Of a stretch of DNA of 64,000 nt, positions 40,883 to 50,726 are shown piece after piece; the stretch's first letter is position 1, and each line of letters opens with the position of its first letter. Source of the stretch: Ustilago trichophora (taxonomy: Eukaryota; Basidiomycota; Ustilaginomycetes; Ustilaginales; Ustilaginaceae); the NCBI GenBank assembly GCA_900323505.1, contig OOIN01000003.1, forward strand, positions 1,302,001 through 1,366,000. The letters run 5' to 3'. The notes beneath the pieces are model-generated. The model saw nothing but the letters and a program-made list of their open reading frames with translations, was not told where the DNA came from and searched no databases. The translations under genes and the position numbers were made by a program.

Positions 40883-43829
40883 ATCGCTTTCTCCAGAAGA
40901 GATGCAGCAAGATGAATTATAATATGTGATTTGAACGATCTTCCTCCCAGCGTCGTGATGTGAACTGTTAGTAGCTTCGGATGAGCCTAATAAGGAATAT
41001 TTGTGTTGAAGCGGTTCGGATGCATCCGAAGCTGACAACGATGTTGCTGCAGGAATGTTCACATTTGAGTTTAACTTGTGCACAAGAGCAGACTCTCTAA
41101 GGCTCGGCCTAGACGTACCAAGGGACCGAACTTGGCCCAAATTTCACTTGACATGTGCCTTTAGTGCCGGAAGCATCCGAAACGGCGCTAAACAATCGCA
41201 GCAGAGGCTGTGCAAAACAAAGGTTCCCACCGATGGAGGGCATTGCCGCGGAACCACTCCACTTCCGCTCGCTGCTTGGCGGGTATCAGCCTTCTGGAGA
41301 CAACCAGACATCTTGTGTTAGCATCGTCATCCCAATGTTGTCGAGAAGGGCAAGCGTAGTTGTTGCTGCTAGACTAGATCGGGTGTATGTGGCAGTTTGC
41401 AAATCTATGCATCGTGGCCGAAGCATCTGCAAACGTGCAACCAGGATATATACTATCTTTGCATCGGGACCTGGTTTACCGAGTTGCAGGGAATGGTCTT
41501 CGGGGTCCGGCACCAGGACACGACAACTTGTGTTCGTATCTTTCAAGCGTTGTTGCGAACTGATTGTATTGCAGGGCTGAAGATGTCAAGGGGCCCTGTT
41601 TTTGCTTGGGAAACAACGAAGACTTATCGATGCAAAGGAAAGCGAGCGAAGAGAGGCAAGTTATGCTTTCATTCTAGCGCCAATCTAGGGCGCAGCTAGC
41701 TCAAGCCTCTACGTTCGAGAAACGCTATATCGCAGTCAACGTGACCTGATAATGGGAATCCCATCGCCTCTCCCGTACTGATTACAGTGCCGTAGTACCA
41801 CGCGGGACGGCAACCTCGGCTGTTGACAACTTATATAGGTCTCAGATCGAGCAACGCCCTGCAGCGGTGTGTTCCATTTCAAGGGTCCCCCAGTAGACTC
41901 GAGAAGAAGGGAAAGAAAGAGCAAAGCAAAGAGCGTCAAGGTCGGAGCTGGAAATTCCGCGCCAGAAGGTGGTGAAGGCGCTGCAAGAGAAGGAATCGAC
42001 TCGCGTCCGTCTAGCATGTCTTGTGGCGTACAACTGTGTGTAGATGCTCTCTGCTCTAGTGCCGAGGACCTAGAATGGTGGGAGGTTGAGGATTTGTTTG
42101 TTCGTTTCGAAGTTGGTCTCACCTTGGCCTGCTGTCAAACATGCGAGCCTATGTAGATTTTATGAAAAATGAATAAAATGAATAAAATGAAAAAAAGAAG
42201 GATCGACGAAGAGCAAGATGAACGGCTGATCGGCACTTTGTTCATTTGGGCGTTTTCCATGTCGCAGCCCCGAGCATTGCCAAGGTAAGGCCTGTTGTCA
42301 CGGTTTGTGCTGCACCCTGCGTGATGTAGGCCCTTCCTCGAATAGAACCTGGTCATCTTCCAGATCAGGACCTGCGCAAGCAGCCACTCCACGAATGATC
42401 GCTGCAGATGGCGACTTCGAGAACTCAATCCAGGGTTGAGTCCACACGACAACTTTGAAGCGGTCGTCGCTTTTGTGTCTCGCTTATACAGCCTACGGCG
42501 ATCCGCTTGATTGTAACCCCATCCTCGAGAATTTGCTCTTCAGGAAATCTCGGCACAGTTTTTCCAGCTCACACAGAGTTCGTTACGCAAGCGAGGCCAC
42601 GCTGCAACTGTTTGTTGGCCTAGAGTGTTCTGCAGGATTTCAAACATCACTCAAGCACTGGTTCATTGAATAGAGCTCAAATCAAAGAATCATCTAGGTC
42701 GAAGGGCTCTGTGAGAAGCTCGTGCGAAGGATGATTCAAAGTCCGCGCGAAACAGCCTTTTTTGTCTTCTAGGTCTACGTTTTCCCTTGTTGTTCACCGC
42801 ATTGCTCGAGTCGGTTGTCGCAGAATGCACCGGTCATGTCACTTATGCATCCCCTAATTGCAGCGGGATCGCGCTTGTCCTTGGCAAGATCGCCCACTAG
42901 GCCATTTCAGTCGCTCGTGGGGAATCGAGCATTCCGTTTCGGCAGTCGAGCGGCGTTGAATCATCGTCGTGATACTAGTCAGCGATCGCGAGCAGCTGTC
43001 TAGCAACAATGAACAAGTTGCGATACGTTTGTGAGCAAAGCAAAGCGTTGACGAAACCGCCCCATAGCAGCGTGCCGAGCTGTCCGAATGCCCCGTGGTC
43101 ACCGTCGCTTATGCCGGGAAGGGACACAAAAGAAGTTTGCAGATCGTTGATCTTAGGCGAGATTTTTTTTTCTTCTTCTCCTTCTCCTCCTGCCTCCGTG
43201 TTCTTCTTTGCAGCAGCTTTTGCTCGGGAGCTTTGCTTTGCCTCGTCTTGCTCTTCGCTCTGAAATCATCACCCTGAAACGCCGTCCGTCAACCATCTCG
43301 GTTGTGCGTGTGGGCGTATTTCTGCTGCATGATGGCCGCGGCGATGACCAGGCCTCTGGGGTGACGGATCGCTCGTGAGCGCGCGGTCGGTAAATTGACC
43401 GCGTGTCGCTGTTCCGCTGCGTCAACCCGGACGCCAAATATTTGTTCCATCCGACGCCGACTCCGACGCAAGCAGGAGGGGAAAGCAAGAGGATTGTGGT
43501 TGCAGACATTTTTTCCCCCTCTCGCTTTGCATTCAATTGCTGTCTGCTGTATTAAGCACCGTCATCGGGAGCTACACGGTATCAGCGATGCACAAAGTAC
43601 AAACATCGTCTTTCGCTGTGAAGCATTCGCAGAAAATTTGGCGAGGAAAGCGGGACAGGAACGCACGCACAGCCAAGAATCTTGCGCAGTGAAATCAATC
43701 ACCTTAGTTAGCAGAGCGCAGTGCAGCGCAGCTGTTTCGGAAAACCAACCCTAGCCCTGCCGATCTCGTGCCGCGGCCAAATGATGGTCGTGCATTTCGC
43801 CGCGTCGCAAGCAACACTGAGTCCAACAC

Positions 43830-43856
43830 TTTTTTTTTTTTTTTTTTTTTTTTTTT
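43830..43856. repeat. poly(T) tract, 27 nt
   Basis: Uninterrupted T27 on the plus strand, 1.3 kb before the Ser-rich gene. Confidence 0.9.
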
Positions 43857-44218
43857 GGACGCTCGACACTTTTTGCTCTCCTGCTAAATTTGGTCCGCAG
43901 CACAGTGCAGGAATGCAGCACCTCGCTCGCACGAACAACACTTTTTTCCCCTCTCTTCTTTTACTGAATACGGCTTGACCGGCATGATCCCTCTCACAGA
44001 GCATTCTTCTTGATGGTGCTAGCCGGTGCAGCATTTTCTGAAAAATTATGCGTCAGTGTGCAGCTCCAAGCGGCTCTATTTCCCTCCTCGCTCTTTTGCA
44101 CTTCTTGTCTTCTTCGCGAGCGACAGAGCGAGCGACTGAGCCCAGCGTCGATGCTTGTTCTTCTTCTTGTTCTTCTTCTTTTTCGTGATCTACGGCGGGC
44201 CGGTACGAGCTGCAGATA

Positions 44219-44219
<1 letters not shown>

Positions 44220-44265
<46 letters not shown>
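44220..44265. repeat. (CA)23 microsatellite
   Basis: A perfect 46-nt CA repeat in the upstream region of the Ser-rich gene. Confidence 0.95.
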
Positions 44266-44268
<3 letters not shown>

Positions 44269-44806
44269 CAGAGAAGCAGATAGCCGGCTACTGCACTGCA
44301 TTCGCATGTCCCGCCAACTTTTGGCTACGGCGCAGCAGACACACTTTGGCCCAGTTGTCTCGATTGCAAAACGTCTGGTCTCCTCTAGCTTCCGGACAAT
44401 GCTTAGTGTGCTCATCTCCACATAGCATTCGACTCCCGACAACCATCTAGTGGGTCACGAAACCTCTTTCTCTCACACACCGAGGGGCCACGACGGTGCA
44501 GCTCACTCCGAAACTCCGCACCTTGACTTGCTCGCTCCACCTTTCTTTGCATCCTCGACAGGGTTCTGCTTCCTCCTTGTTTTTCTACATCCGTTCCGGC
44601 CATCGCAGCTGACCCTCGTACCACATCTTGATCGACCGTCATAACGGTCACTTCTCTCAGGAACCCTTCTAGTCGCCTCGCCTTCCGAGTGTCTTCCATC
44701 ATTCAGTTTCACCTTCAACTCCTTCATCTTTAAAGCTTTGTCACGTCCACCAGCTGCCCTCCTTTCACCACCTCTCGACCCAGCTTTACGAAAGACTAGA
44801 CCGCAG

Positions 44807-44881
44807 ATGGCTTCATCCGCTCCCGTCTGCGTTATCGACACCACCGTTCAAGCAATCATCATTCGACACCGCTCTGGCTGA
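44807..44881 (+). other. possible upstream ORF before the Ser-rich gene
   Basis: A 24-codon frame starts at CAGATGG and ends 319 bp before the main ATG, in CT-rich sequence that looks like transcript leader. It could also be a first coding exon; I could not prove a splice. Confidence 0.3.
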
Positions 44882-45200
44882 ACGTCACTGAGGTTCTGCA
44901 TGGCTACAAGGCATCCAGCTCAAGCGTGCCTGAGCTCGCTCTTGCCCAGCTCAACATAGAGCAACACCCGCATCACGCCCCCTCTTATTGACAACTCGCT
45001 GCATTCTCGCACAGACGACCGCGATCAGATCGAAGGTAGGACTCGAGTGCCGTGGTGTATCAGCAGACACTCCTTGCTGCGCGACCCTTGACCACGCTCC
45101 GGCTCTTCCGCTGCTCTGCATTCGCCTCGAAGGTCTGTGAAGCGCTAGAATTGCCAGGAAGCTAGGATCACAACTCCTTTCGTTGCGCTCGGTTTGCGTC

Positions 45201-48200
45201 ATGCACCCTTCCAGGCATAGCGACTCACCGCAACACCAACGCGCTTCCTCCAGCTCAGCTCGATCCAATCACAATGATGTCCATTCGACCCCTTATGTTT
45301 CGACCCTCAGCCATGCCCTCAACATCTCGACACCAACTTCATCCCAAAAGTCTGCTCAGGCTGCCCAAACAAGCACTGCGCAATCAACGCCAACAAGGCT
45401 CACACATTCAGTGGCAGGCTCGCTTCAGGCAACGCCGACCAGACTTGAAACTAAACGCACACCGAAACGAATTGGGGACCCACCTCGGATTCTCACCCTT
45501 TCCGGACACGAGGCGTTCCAATCACCAAGTACACCCGTCTCCCCCTGGATTTCGGCTCTAGCATCAGGGTTTCTAAGCCTCGACGCCGGCGCGACGCAGA
45601 GGCACCATGCGAGCATCGATGGCGAACCATTGAATCTTGCTCACGACCAAGAATGGCTGATGTCTGGACCCTCTTCGAGCAGTACAGCCAACATCTTTGA
45701 AGCGCAGTCCCACGAAACACCAGTGGCGGCCCATTTGTCTCATATCCACAATGCCAGTGCGGCCAATGGGCCATGTTCGCTGAGCATCGACGTCAACAGC
45801 AACCGTGTGATAGGTGCACTTCCAGCCGCAAAACCGCCGGGGCCATTCCGAGCCTATCGGGAGCAGCCGACGAGTGACCCCCGCGTCGCCATCTATGAGA
45901 CCACTGCGACATCGGATATGCCGACGAGCCGATCCGCCCTCAGCCCCACCTTGGTTGCATCTTTATCGCCCCTCCAACCCTCATCGGCTTTCCCGCTGAC
46001 ACTCCCCGACGGAACGTTTTTGAGCGCCATCTTTGAACAAGACACGCCAAGCCTGTCCACTCATCATTTGCCCGGTAACGACCTGACTGAGCAGCTTTCA
46101 ATGCAAGCCAAGCATCCGATGGGCGGAAGGCCTGCTTCCACATTATCTCACCCGTTCACGTTCTCCATGCAGACCGGTCGTTCTGATTCCGAAGGGCATC
46201 GACGTCCACATTCCACTAATTTTGGCCACGTTCTAGGTTCCCAGCAGGTTTCAATGCTGGGCTCAATCATCCCAAGCACTGTCGATCATCCTACTGCCCA
46301 AGCGACGGACTCAGTTCACAACACGTCGGCTGTGTTTTTGCGACCAATGGCACGCGCAGCCGCCAACCACGGGCACGTTGTTGTCAACGGAAAGTACCTG
46401 GCCGAAGAGCCTGCTAATGGAACACATCGCGACATAACGAACGCAGATTCTGTGCAGAGCAACGCGAGCAGCCAAGAGCGTTCTGACGGCATCACAGCTA
46501 ACGACAAAAGCATCGCCGGTCTTGGCCTCAATCTCAACGCTGCTCCAACTGAGGTGGTCGAGCAGGTAGAGATACTGGCTGGAGCTCAAGAGGGTTCGCA
46601 CATGTCATCTTCCCTACTAGTGGATGAGATGGGTCGTTGGATGCTTGGATCGGATGGACTGCAGCTCACCGACTCTGATCATTCCAGCCTGTCCGCTAAT
46701 GACAGTAGAAGGAGACGCGGCCGGTGGCATGTTCAGGAGACATCGACCGCATCGCTAGGCGCAACGACCGAGGGGAGCTTTACATCCCACAGCAACTCTT
46801 CCACATGGGACAGCTCTTTCAACGACATGCCAAGCCCTTTTAGTGGTCCATCCTCGACTAGCGCAGACAACGGCACATTTGTCACGACACCTGCTTCATC
46901 GATTGGTCTCAGTCACGCTCAAAATTCACATCCGTCCAAATCAGATGGATTGCGACCCCCAGTAGTGACACCTGAAGTCGCGATGGGTGATTTTAGCGAA
47001 TTTGGTCAATCGATCTCCATCGAACAAATGGCAGAAGAGCGTTGGCGTACATGGCCCAGGAATCGCGACAGCGTCATTCTGCGAGACCGCGCTTCGGCCT
47101 CAGCTTTACCCATAAGCCCGACCGGTCCTGCACCACAGCTTCAGGCCGAGGAACGCACTTCCTTTGACTCTCTGTCCGTTTCAGCATCATCGACACGCTC
47201 CAGACTCTTGGCGGAGCCGTACAACAAGAACATGCGCTCAGGAAGGCCTAGCAGCAGTGCCAGCACGAGCAGCCGCAGCTCAATCGGGAACGCAGCTGCA
47301 CTCGAAGGTCAGCAGTCTAGCGGCGTGACGGGACCTACGCGACCTCGATCCTACATTGCTACCGGGTCGCTACGCATGTCGAGCGCAACAAGGACCGGCT
47401 CGAGTGGTGGCGGCAGTAGCTCGGAGGGTGGTCAGACATCAAACGAGCGTCTCTCTGGCACAGCTCTTGCACTTCGTCGTGCTCGGGGTCTGTCACAAGG
47501 CGGACATCCGCCTTCTAGTAGCAGCGCCGCCATGAAGCTTACAAGGTCGAGTGACGCCCTCATGACTCCAGGGTTTTCAAACGCAGCTGCAGCAAAGTTC
47601 AGGCATAGTGTTGCTCTGCAAAGGACGGCGTTGAGCAGCGAAGGCTTATCGCAGGTGTCACGACCCCAGTCGTTGCTCGAGACTACATCTCATCCGGAAT
47701 CTGTCCAAAAAGCGGGCAGCACTTCTGCAGCCAAGCCAAAAGCCAAAGTTGGCTTCAATGAAGTCTCTGTCGCACTGGACACGCTCCGAATGTTTCTCAA
47801 GCAGAAAGAACCGGGTGGAACCACCAGTGGCAATGACGCCGCGGCCTCGCTGCCTCCTCCAACAGAAAGCAGCGACGCAAGCTCGCCTGGAAAGCCAAGC
47901 CGGACCCTACGACGAGCCAAAGGCGTCCTCCCACCAAGAGGTGCCTTTTCATCGGTGGACGAGTTTGGAATGCTCCAAACGTCTGCTTCGTCTTCCAACG
48001 TTCCCGCCCTGCATAGCGCATCAGCTCCGTCAGCCAATCATGGTCGAAGCCAGAGCCTCGGAGGCCTCCTTTTGAGCCCCACCACCAACTCCAGAAGGCA
48101 AGATGACAGACTAGCCGTTCTCGCGGACCTCTCTGAGCGAGTTATGAAGCTTAAGGCCGAGACCGAACGGCAGAAGGAGAGGCATGCCGCAGCGAGTATG

Positions 48201-48308
48201 CCTCCTCCTTCCTCCCTGCCTGCGTCGCTGCACCAACGCACCCAGAGCCCCAGGACTCGGCGGGAAATACACGAAGAGTACCTGCGAAAGCGTGCCACTG
48301 GATCCTAA
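45201..48308 (+). CDS. large Ser-rich disordered protein, unknown function
   Basis: 1035 residues from the ATG at 45201; a TTG six codons earlier opens the frame but is not a likely start. The protein is Ser/Thr/Pro-rich throughout, with no membrane segment or signal peptide and many SP/TP sites (TPTRL twice, SPRTRR). Two more ordered patches lie near the C-terminus: KVGFNEVSVALDTLRMFLKQK (about 853-873) and a probable coiled coil DRLAVLADLSERVMKLKAETERQ (about 972-994). It ends in REIHEEYLRKRATGS. No family is recognised. The composition and the long CT-rich leader are typical of regulatory or polarity proteins in smuts, but that is only an impression. Confidence 0.8.
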   Translation: MHPSRHSDSPQHQRASSSSARSNHNDVHSTPYVSTLSHALNISTPTSSQKSAQAAQTSTAQSTPTRLTHSVAGSLQATPTRLETKRTPKRIGDPPRILTLSGHEAFQSPSTPVSPWISALASGFLSLDAGATQRHHASIDGEPLNLAHDQEWLMSGPSSSSTANIFEAQSHETPVAAHLSHIHNASAANGPCSLSIDVNSNRVIGALPAAKPPGPFRAYREQPTSDPRVAIYETTATSDMPTSRSALSPTLVASLSPLQPSSAFPLTLPDGTFLSAIFEQDTPSLSTHHLPGNDLTEQLSMQAKHPMGGRPASTLSHPFTFSMQTGRSDSEGHRRPHSTNFGHVLGSQQVSMLGSIIPSTVDHPTAQATDSVHNTSAVFLRPMARAAANHGHVVVNGKYLAEEPANGTHRDITNADSVQSNASSQERSDGITANDKSIAGLGLNLNAAPTEVVEQVEILAGAQEGSHMSSSLLVDEMGRWMLGSDGLQLTDSDHSSLSANDSRRRRGRWHVQETSTASLGATTEGSFTSHSNSSTWDSSFNDMPSPFSGPSSTSADNGTFVTTPASSIGLSHAQNSHPSKSDGLRPPVVTPEVAMGDFSEFGQSISIEQMAEERWRTWPRNRDSVILRDRASASALPISPTGPAPQLQAEERTSFDSLSVSASSTRSRLLAEPYNKNMRSGRPSSSASTSSRSSIGNAAALEGQQSSGVTGPTRPRSYIATGSLRMSSATRTGSSGGGSSSEGGQTSNERLSGTALALRRARGLSQGGHPPSSSSAAMKLTRSSDALMTPGFSNAAAAKFRHSVALQRTALSSEGLSQVSRPQSLLETTSHPESVQKAGSTSAAKPKAKVGFNEVSVALDTLRMFLKQKEPGGTTSGNDAAASLPPPTESSDASSPGKPSRTLRRAKGVLPPRGAFSSVDEFGMLQTSASSSNVPALHSASAPSANHGRSQSLGGLLLSPTTNSRRQDDRLAVLADLSERVMKLKAETERQKERHAAASMPPPSSLPASLHQRTQSPRTRREIHEEYLRKRATGS

Positions 48309-49080
48309 CTCTTCTCCACACACATCATAATCTACTCTTCACAGTCCCACGCTCACACTCTTTTGATTTCTGCATAGCTAAATTGGGCTCTACATTGGCA
48401 TCCTACATCTTGATACCTCTCCCCGAAGCAAGGCTTTGGGCGCAATTCCTTCTTACACTAATACACCTATCTCTAGTCACAGAATGCAGTGTGTCGCGTG
48501 ACGATGGGCCTGATAGCGAGGAGATACGAGCAATTCGACTGACAGTCGACTGCGTCAGGCCCCGGCTGCTCGGAAGGCCAGATAGAGAGAAAAAAAACAC
48601 CTGAATTAGAGAGATAAGCCTGTGGTGCACCACCTCCGCGTCCGCCGTGTCCTGCAAACCCACACGCTTTGGTCCAGCGTCAGACAGTCCAAGCCGCACT
48701 CTCTTAGACCAGCTTTGAAAGACAGAAGTTTTCAAGCTTTACAGCAATTCGTACTTGGAAAAGCATACAAAGTAGGTGCGGATTCAAGTGGGACGACCAA
48801 CTCCGAGACTGCAGGTGCGAAAATGTGTGGAGTTGGACCCTGAAGGAAATGCAAGCGCGGATGGTCGGAACTGCCGTGTTTTTCGCCTCGATAAGTTGCA
48901 GCTGTCAAAGGGTGCACGCATGCTGCGCCGCACGAGCCATCCCCCAACCTCGTTGTGACCCCTCGATGGGCTCTTCCAAGCCGATTTCAGCCATCCCGCA
49001 TTCTTGGCTCACTTGTTTTTGCACCACCATCACGCCGAACACCACCTCGGATTACCTTTGGCTTGAGCAACGTTGACGCC
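48309..49080. other. intergenic region upstream of URC4
   Basis: 772 bp between two plus-strand genes, holding the 3' end of the Ser-rich gene and the URC4 promoter. The URC4 frame is open upstream to a GTG at 48955 but has no ATG there. Nothing else was seen. Confidence 0.5.
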
Positions 49081-50484
49081 ATGTCAGCCCCGAATCCGTC
49101 CTCCACGGTCTCTCCAGCAGTAGCACACCTCCGTACGCTTCCAGCGGTCCGCGAGCGCTGTACTCAAATCTTTAACCACGCCTCTACCCACGGTGGCCTC
49201 GCCTACTTCTCCTACGATGCGACCAAGGAAGACGATGTAGCTGACTACTGCATCAACATTATCAAGCGAGACTTTGGTTCCGATTACGCTTCGATCCCTC
49301 CACACGGTCGATGGAGACACTTTGATGTCGGAGGTATCCCTCGAATCACCACTTTGCTCTCATCTTGGGCTGGGGTCCACCCGTCTTCTACAGCGGAAAA
49401 GGAAGCAAAGGTCGTGGATAGGGTCGAAGCAGCTCGTAGATTGGTCGATCTGTTCATGGTCTCCGTGTTGCTAGATGCGGGCGCTGGACCCAGTTGGAAG
49501 TACGAAGAGAAGAAAACTGGGCTGAGCTATGGTAGGAGTGAAGGTTTGGCCGTGGCGAGCCTGGACATGTTTACCGAAGGACGGTTCTGCGGGGAGAGAT
49601 CCGATGGGCAGAGTGGACATAAAGTCACCGCTGAGGGATTGAAGAATTTGTCCCCCGACATGCTTGCCATTGATATGCAGGTTCACCCGCAAGACAACCC
49701 AATGACGGGTCTCGAGGGACGTACCAACCTTCTCATCCGCCTTGGGGAAGCTGTTGCCGAAGACAAGTTTGGCTTTTTCTCCGGTCCCCCCGATGCACAA
49801 ATTCCACTCTCGCAGCGAAGACCTGGATTCCTCGTCGACTACCTCTCCACCCACCCAACCACCAACGGCAACTCCATCCCCCTCTCCACCCTTTGGGAAG
49901 TTCTGATGTACGGCCTAGCCCCCATCTGGCCCGCTTCCCGAACCCACCTCGACGGCATTGCCATGGGTGACGTCTGGCCAAATGCTACGCTTGCCACCCT
50001 CAACACATGCGCTTTGACGGACCAAGCAGCAATGGTACCTTTCCACAAACTCTCGCAGTGGATGTGCTACTCTCTCATCGAAGCTATGGAGAAGACACTC
50101 GGATGGCAGTTTACCAATGCTGAGCATGGGACCGGTCTACCAGAGTATCGCAACGGTGGATTGTTCGTCGATCTAGATGTTCTCACACCCACTCTGGCAT
50201 TACTGAACGAAAGCCAGACGAAAAAGGCTCAAGATGGAACAGGAGTTCCCAGTCTACCCGCGGAACATCCTGCCATCGTAGAATGGCGCGCTATGACTGT
50301 CATCTTGCTGGACCGAACCGCGGATAAGATCAGAGCAAAGCTAGGCCTACACCAGCGAGAATTGAATCTTAAACAGGTGCTAGAGGCAGCCACTTGGAAA
50401 GGTGGAAGGGAGATCGCAAAGGAGAAGAGACCGCATAGTGGAGGACCGCCTATCGATGTTATCTCGGACGGCACTGTGTTTTAA
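49081..50484 (+). CDS. URC4: Urc4-type uracil catabolism protein (DUF1688)
   Basis: 467 residues from the ATG at 49081. DUF1688 covers nearly the whole chain. Diagnostic blocks include HGRWRHFDVGG near residue 80, AARRLVDLFMVSVLLDAGAGPSW, YGRSEGLAVASLDMF, RPGFLVDYL, PFHKLSQWMCYSLIEAMEKT and the C-terminal GGPPIDVISDGTVF. URC4 is one of the genes required for the URC route of uracil degradation in Lachancea; its exact reaction is unsettled. The protein is probably soluble, with no signal peptide or membrane segment. It is convergent with the ABC transporter gene, 242 bp apart. Confidence 0.92.
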   Translation: MSAPNPSSTVSPAVAHLRTLPAVRERCTQIFNHASTHGGLAYFSYDATKEDDVADYCINIIKRDFGSDYASIPPHGRWRHFDVGGIPRITTLLSSWAGVHPSSTAEKEAKVVDRVEAARRLVDLFMVSVLLDAGAGPSWKYEEKKTGLSYGRSEGLAVASLDMFTEGRFCGERSDGQSGHKVTAEGLKNLSPDMLAIDMQVHPQDNPMTGLEGRTNLLIRLGEAVAEDKFGFFSGPPDAQIPLSQRRPGFLVDYLSTHPTTNGNSIPLSTLWEVLMYGLAPIWPASRTHLDGIAMGDVWPNATLATLNTCALTDQAAMVPFHKLSQWMCYSLIEAMEKTLGWQFTNAEHGTGLPEYRNGGLFVDLDVLTPTLALLNESQTKKAQDGTGVPSLPAEHPAIVEWRAMTVILLDRTADKIRAKLGLHQRELNLKQVLEAATWKGGREIAKEKRPHSGGPPIDVISDGTVF

Positions 50485-50726
50485 AGTTAGACTCATGGCT
50501 TTCGCTCATAGCCGATGACCTCTCGGAGGTTCCTAGATCGATTTGATCTCGCAAATCTAGCATGTTACAAGATCACCATCTTTTCACAACCGATGCATAT
50601 CAACCACGACGCACGAAAGCAAATCACAAGCAGAAACCACTTTTCCACCTTTTCTCTCTTTTTCGAAGTCTATGAAACAAAATTCGGATTGCATTCAACC
50701 TCCTTCCCACCTCGTCTCTCAGCTTT

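Larger units (their letters stand above)
40883..45200. other. 4.3 kb region without a supportable gene
   Basis: This is the largest non-coding stretch in the window. Frames of 60-150 codons occur on both strands, but none has a recognisable motif, signal peptide or conserved block. The left part (to about 43000) is unremarkable. From about 43150 the plus strand becomes pyrimidine-rich with a T27 tract (43830-43856), a (CA)23 microsatellite (44220-44265) and a small uORF (44807-44881). That suggests a long regulatory and leader region for the gene at 45201. I saw no tRNA or transposase remnant. Confidence 0.45.

Noticed and set aside
39224..41140. 638-codon open frame on the minus strand opposite the LYS2 reductase region
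   Set aside because: Antisense shadow of LYS2 with no family features.
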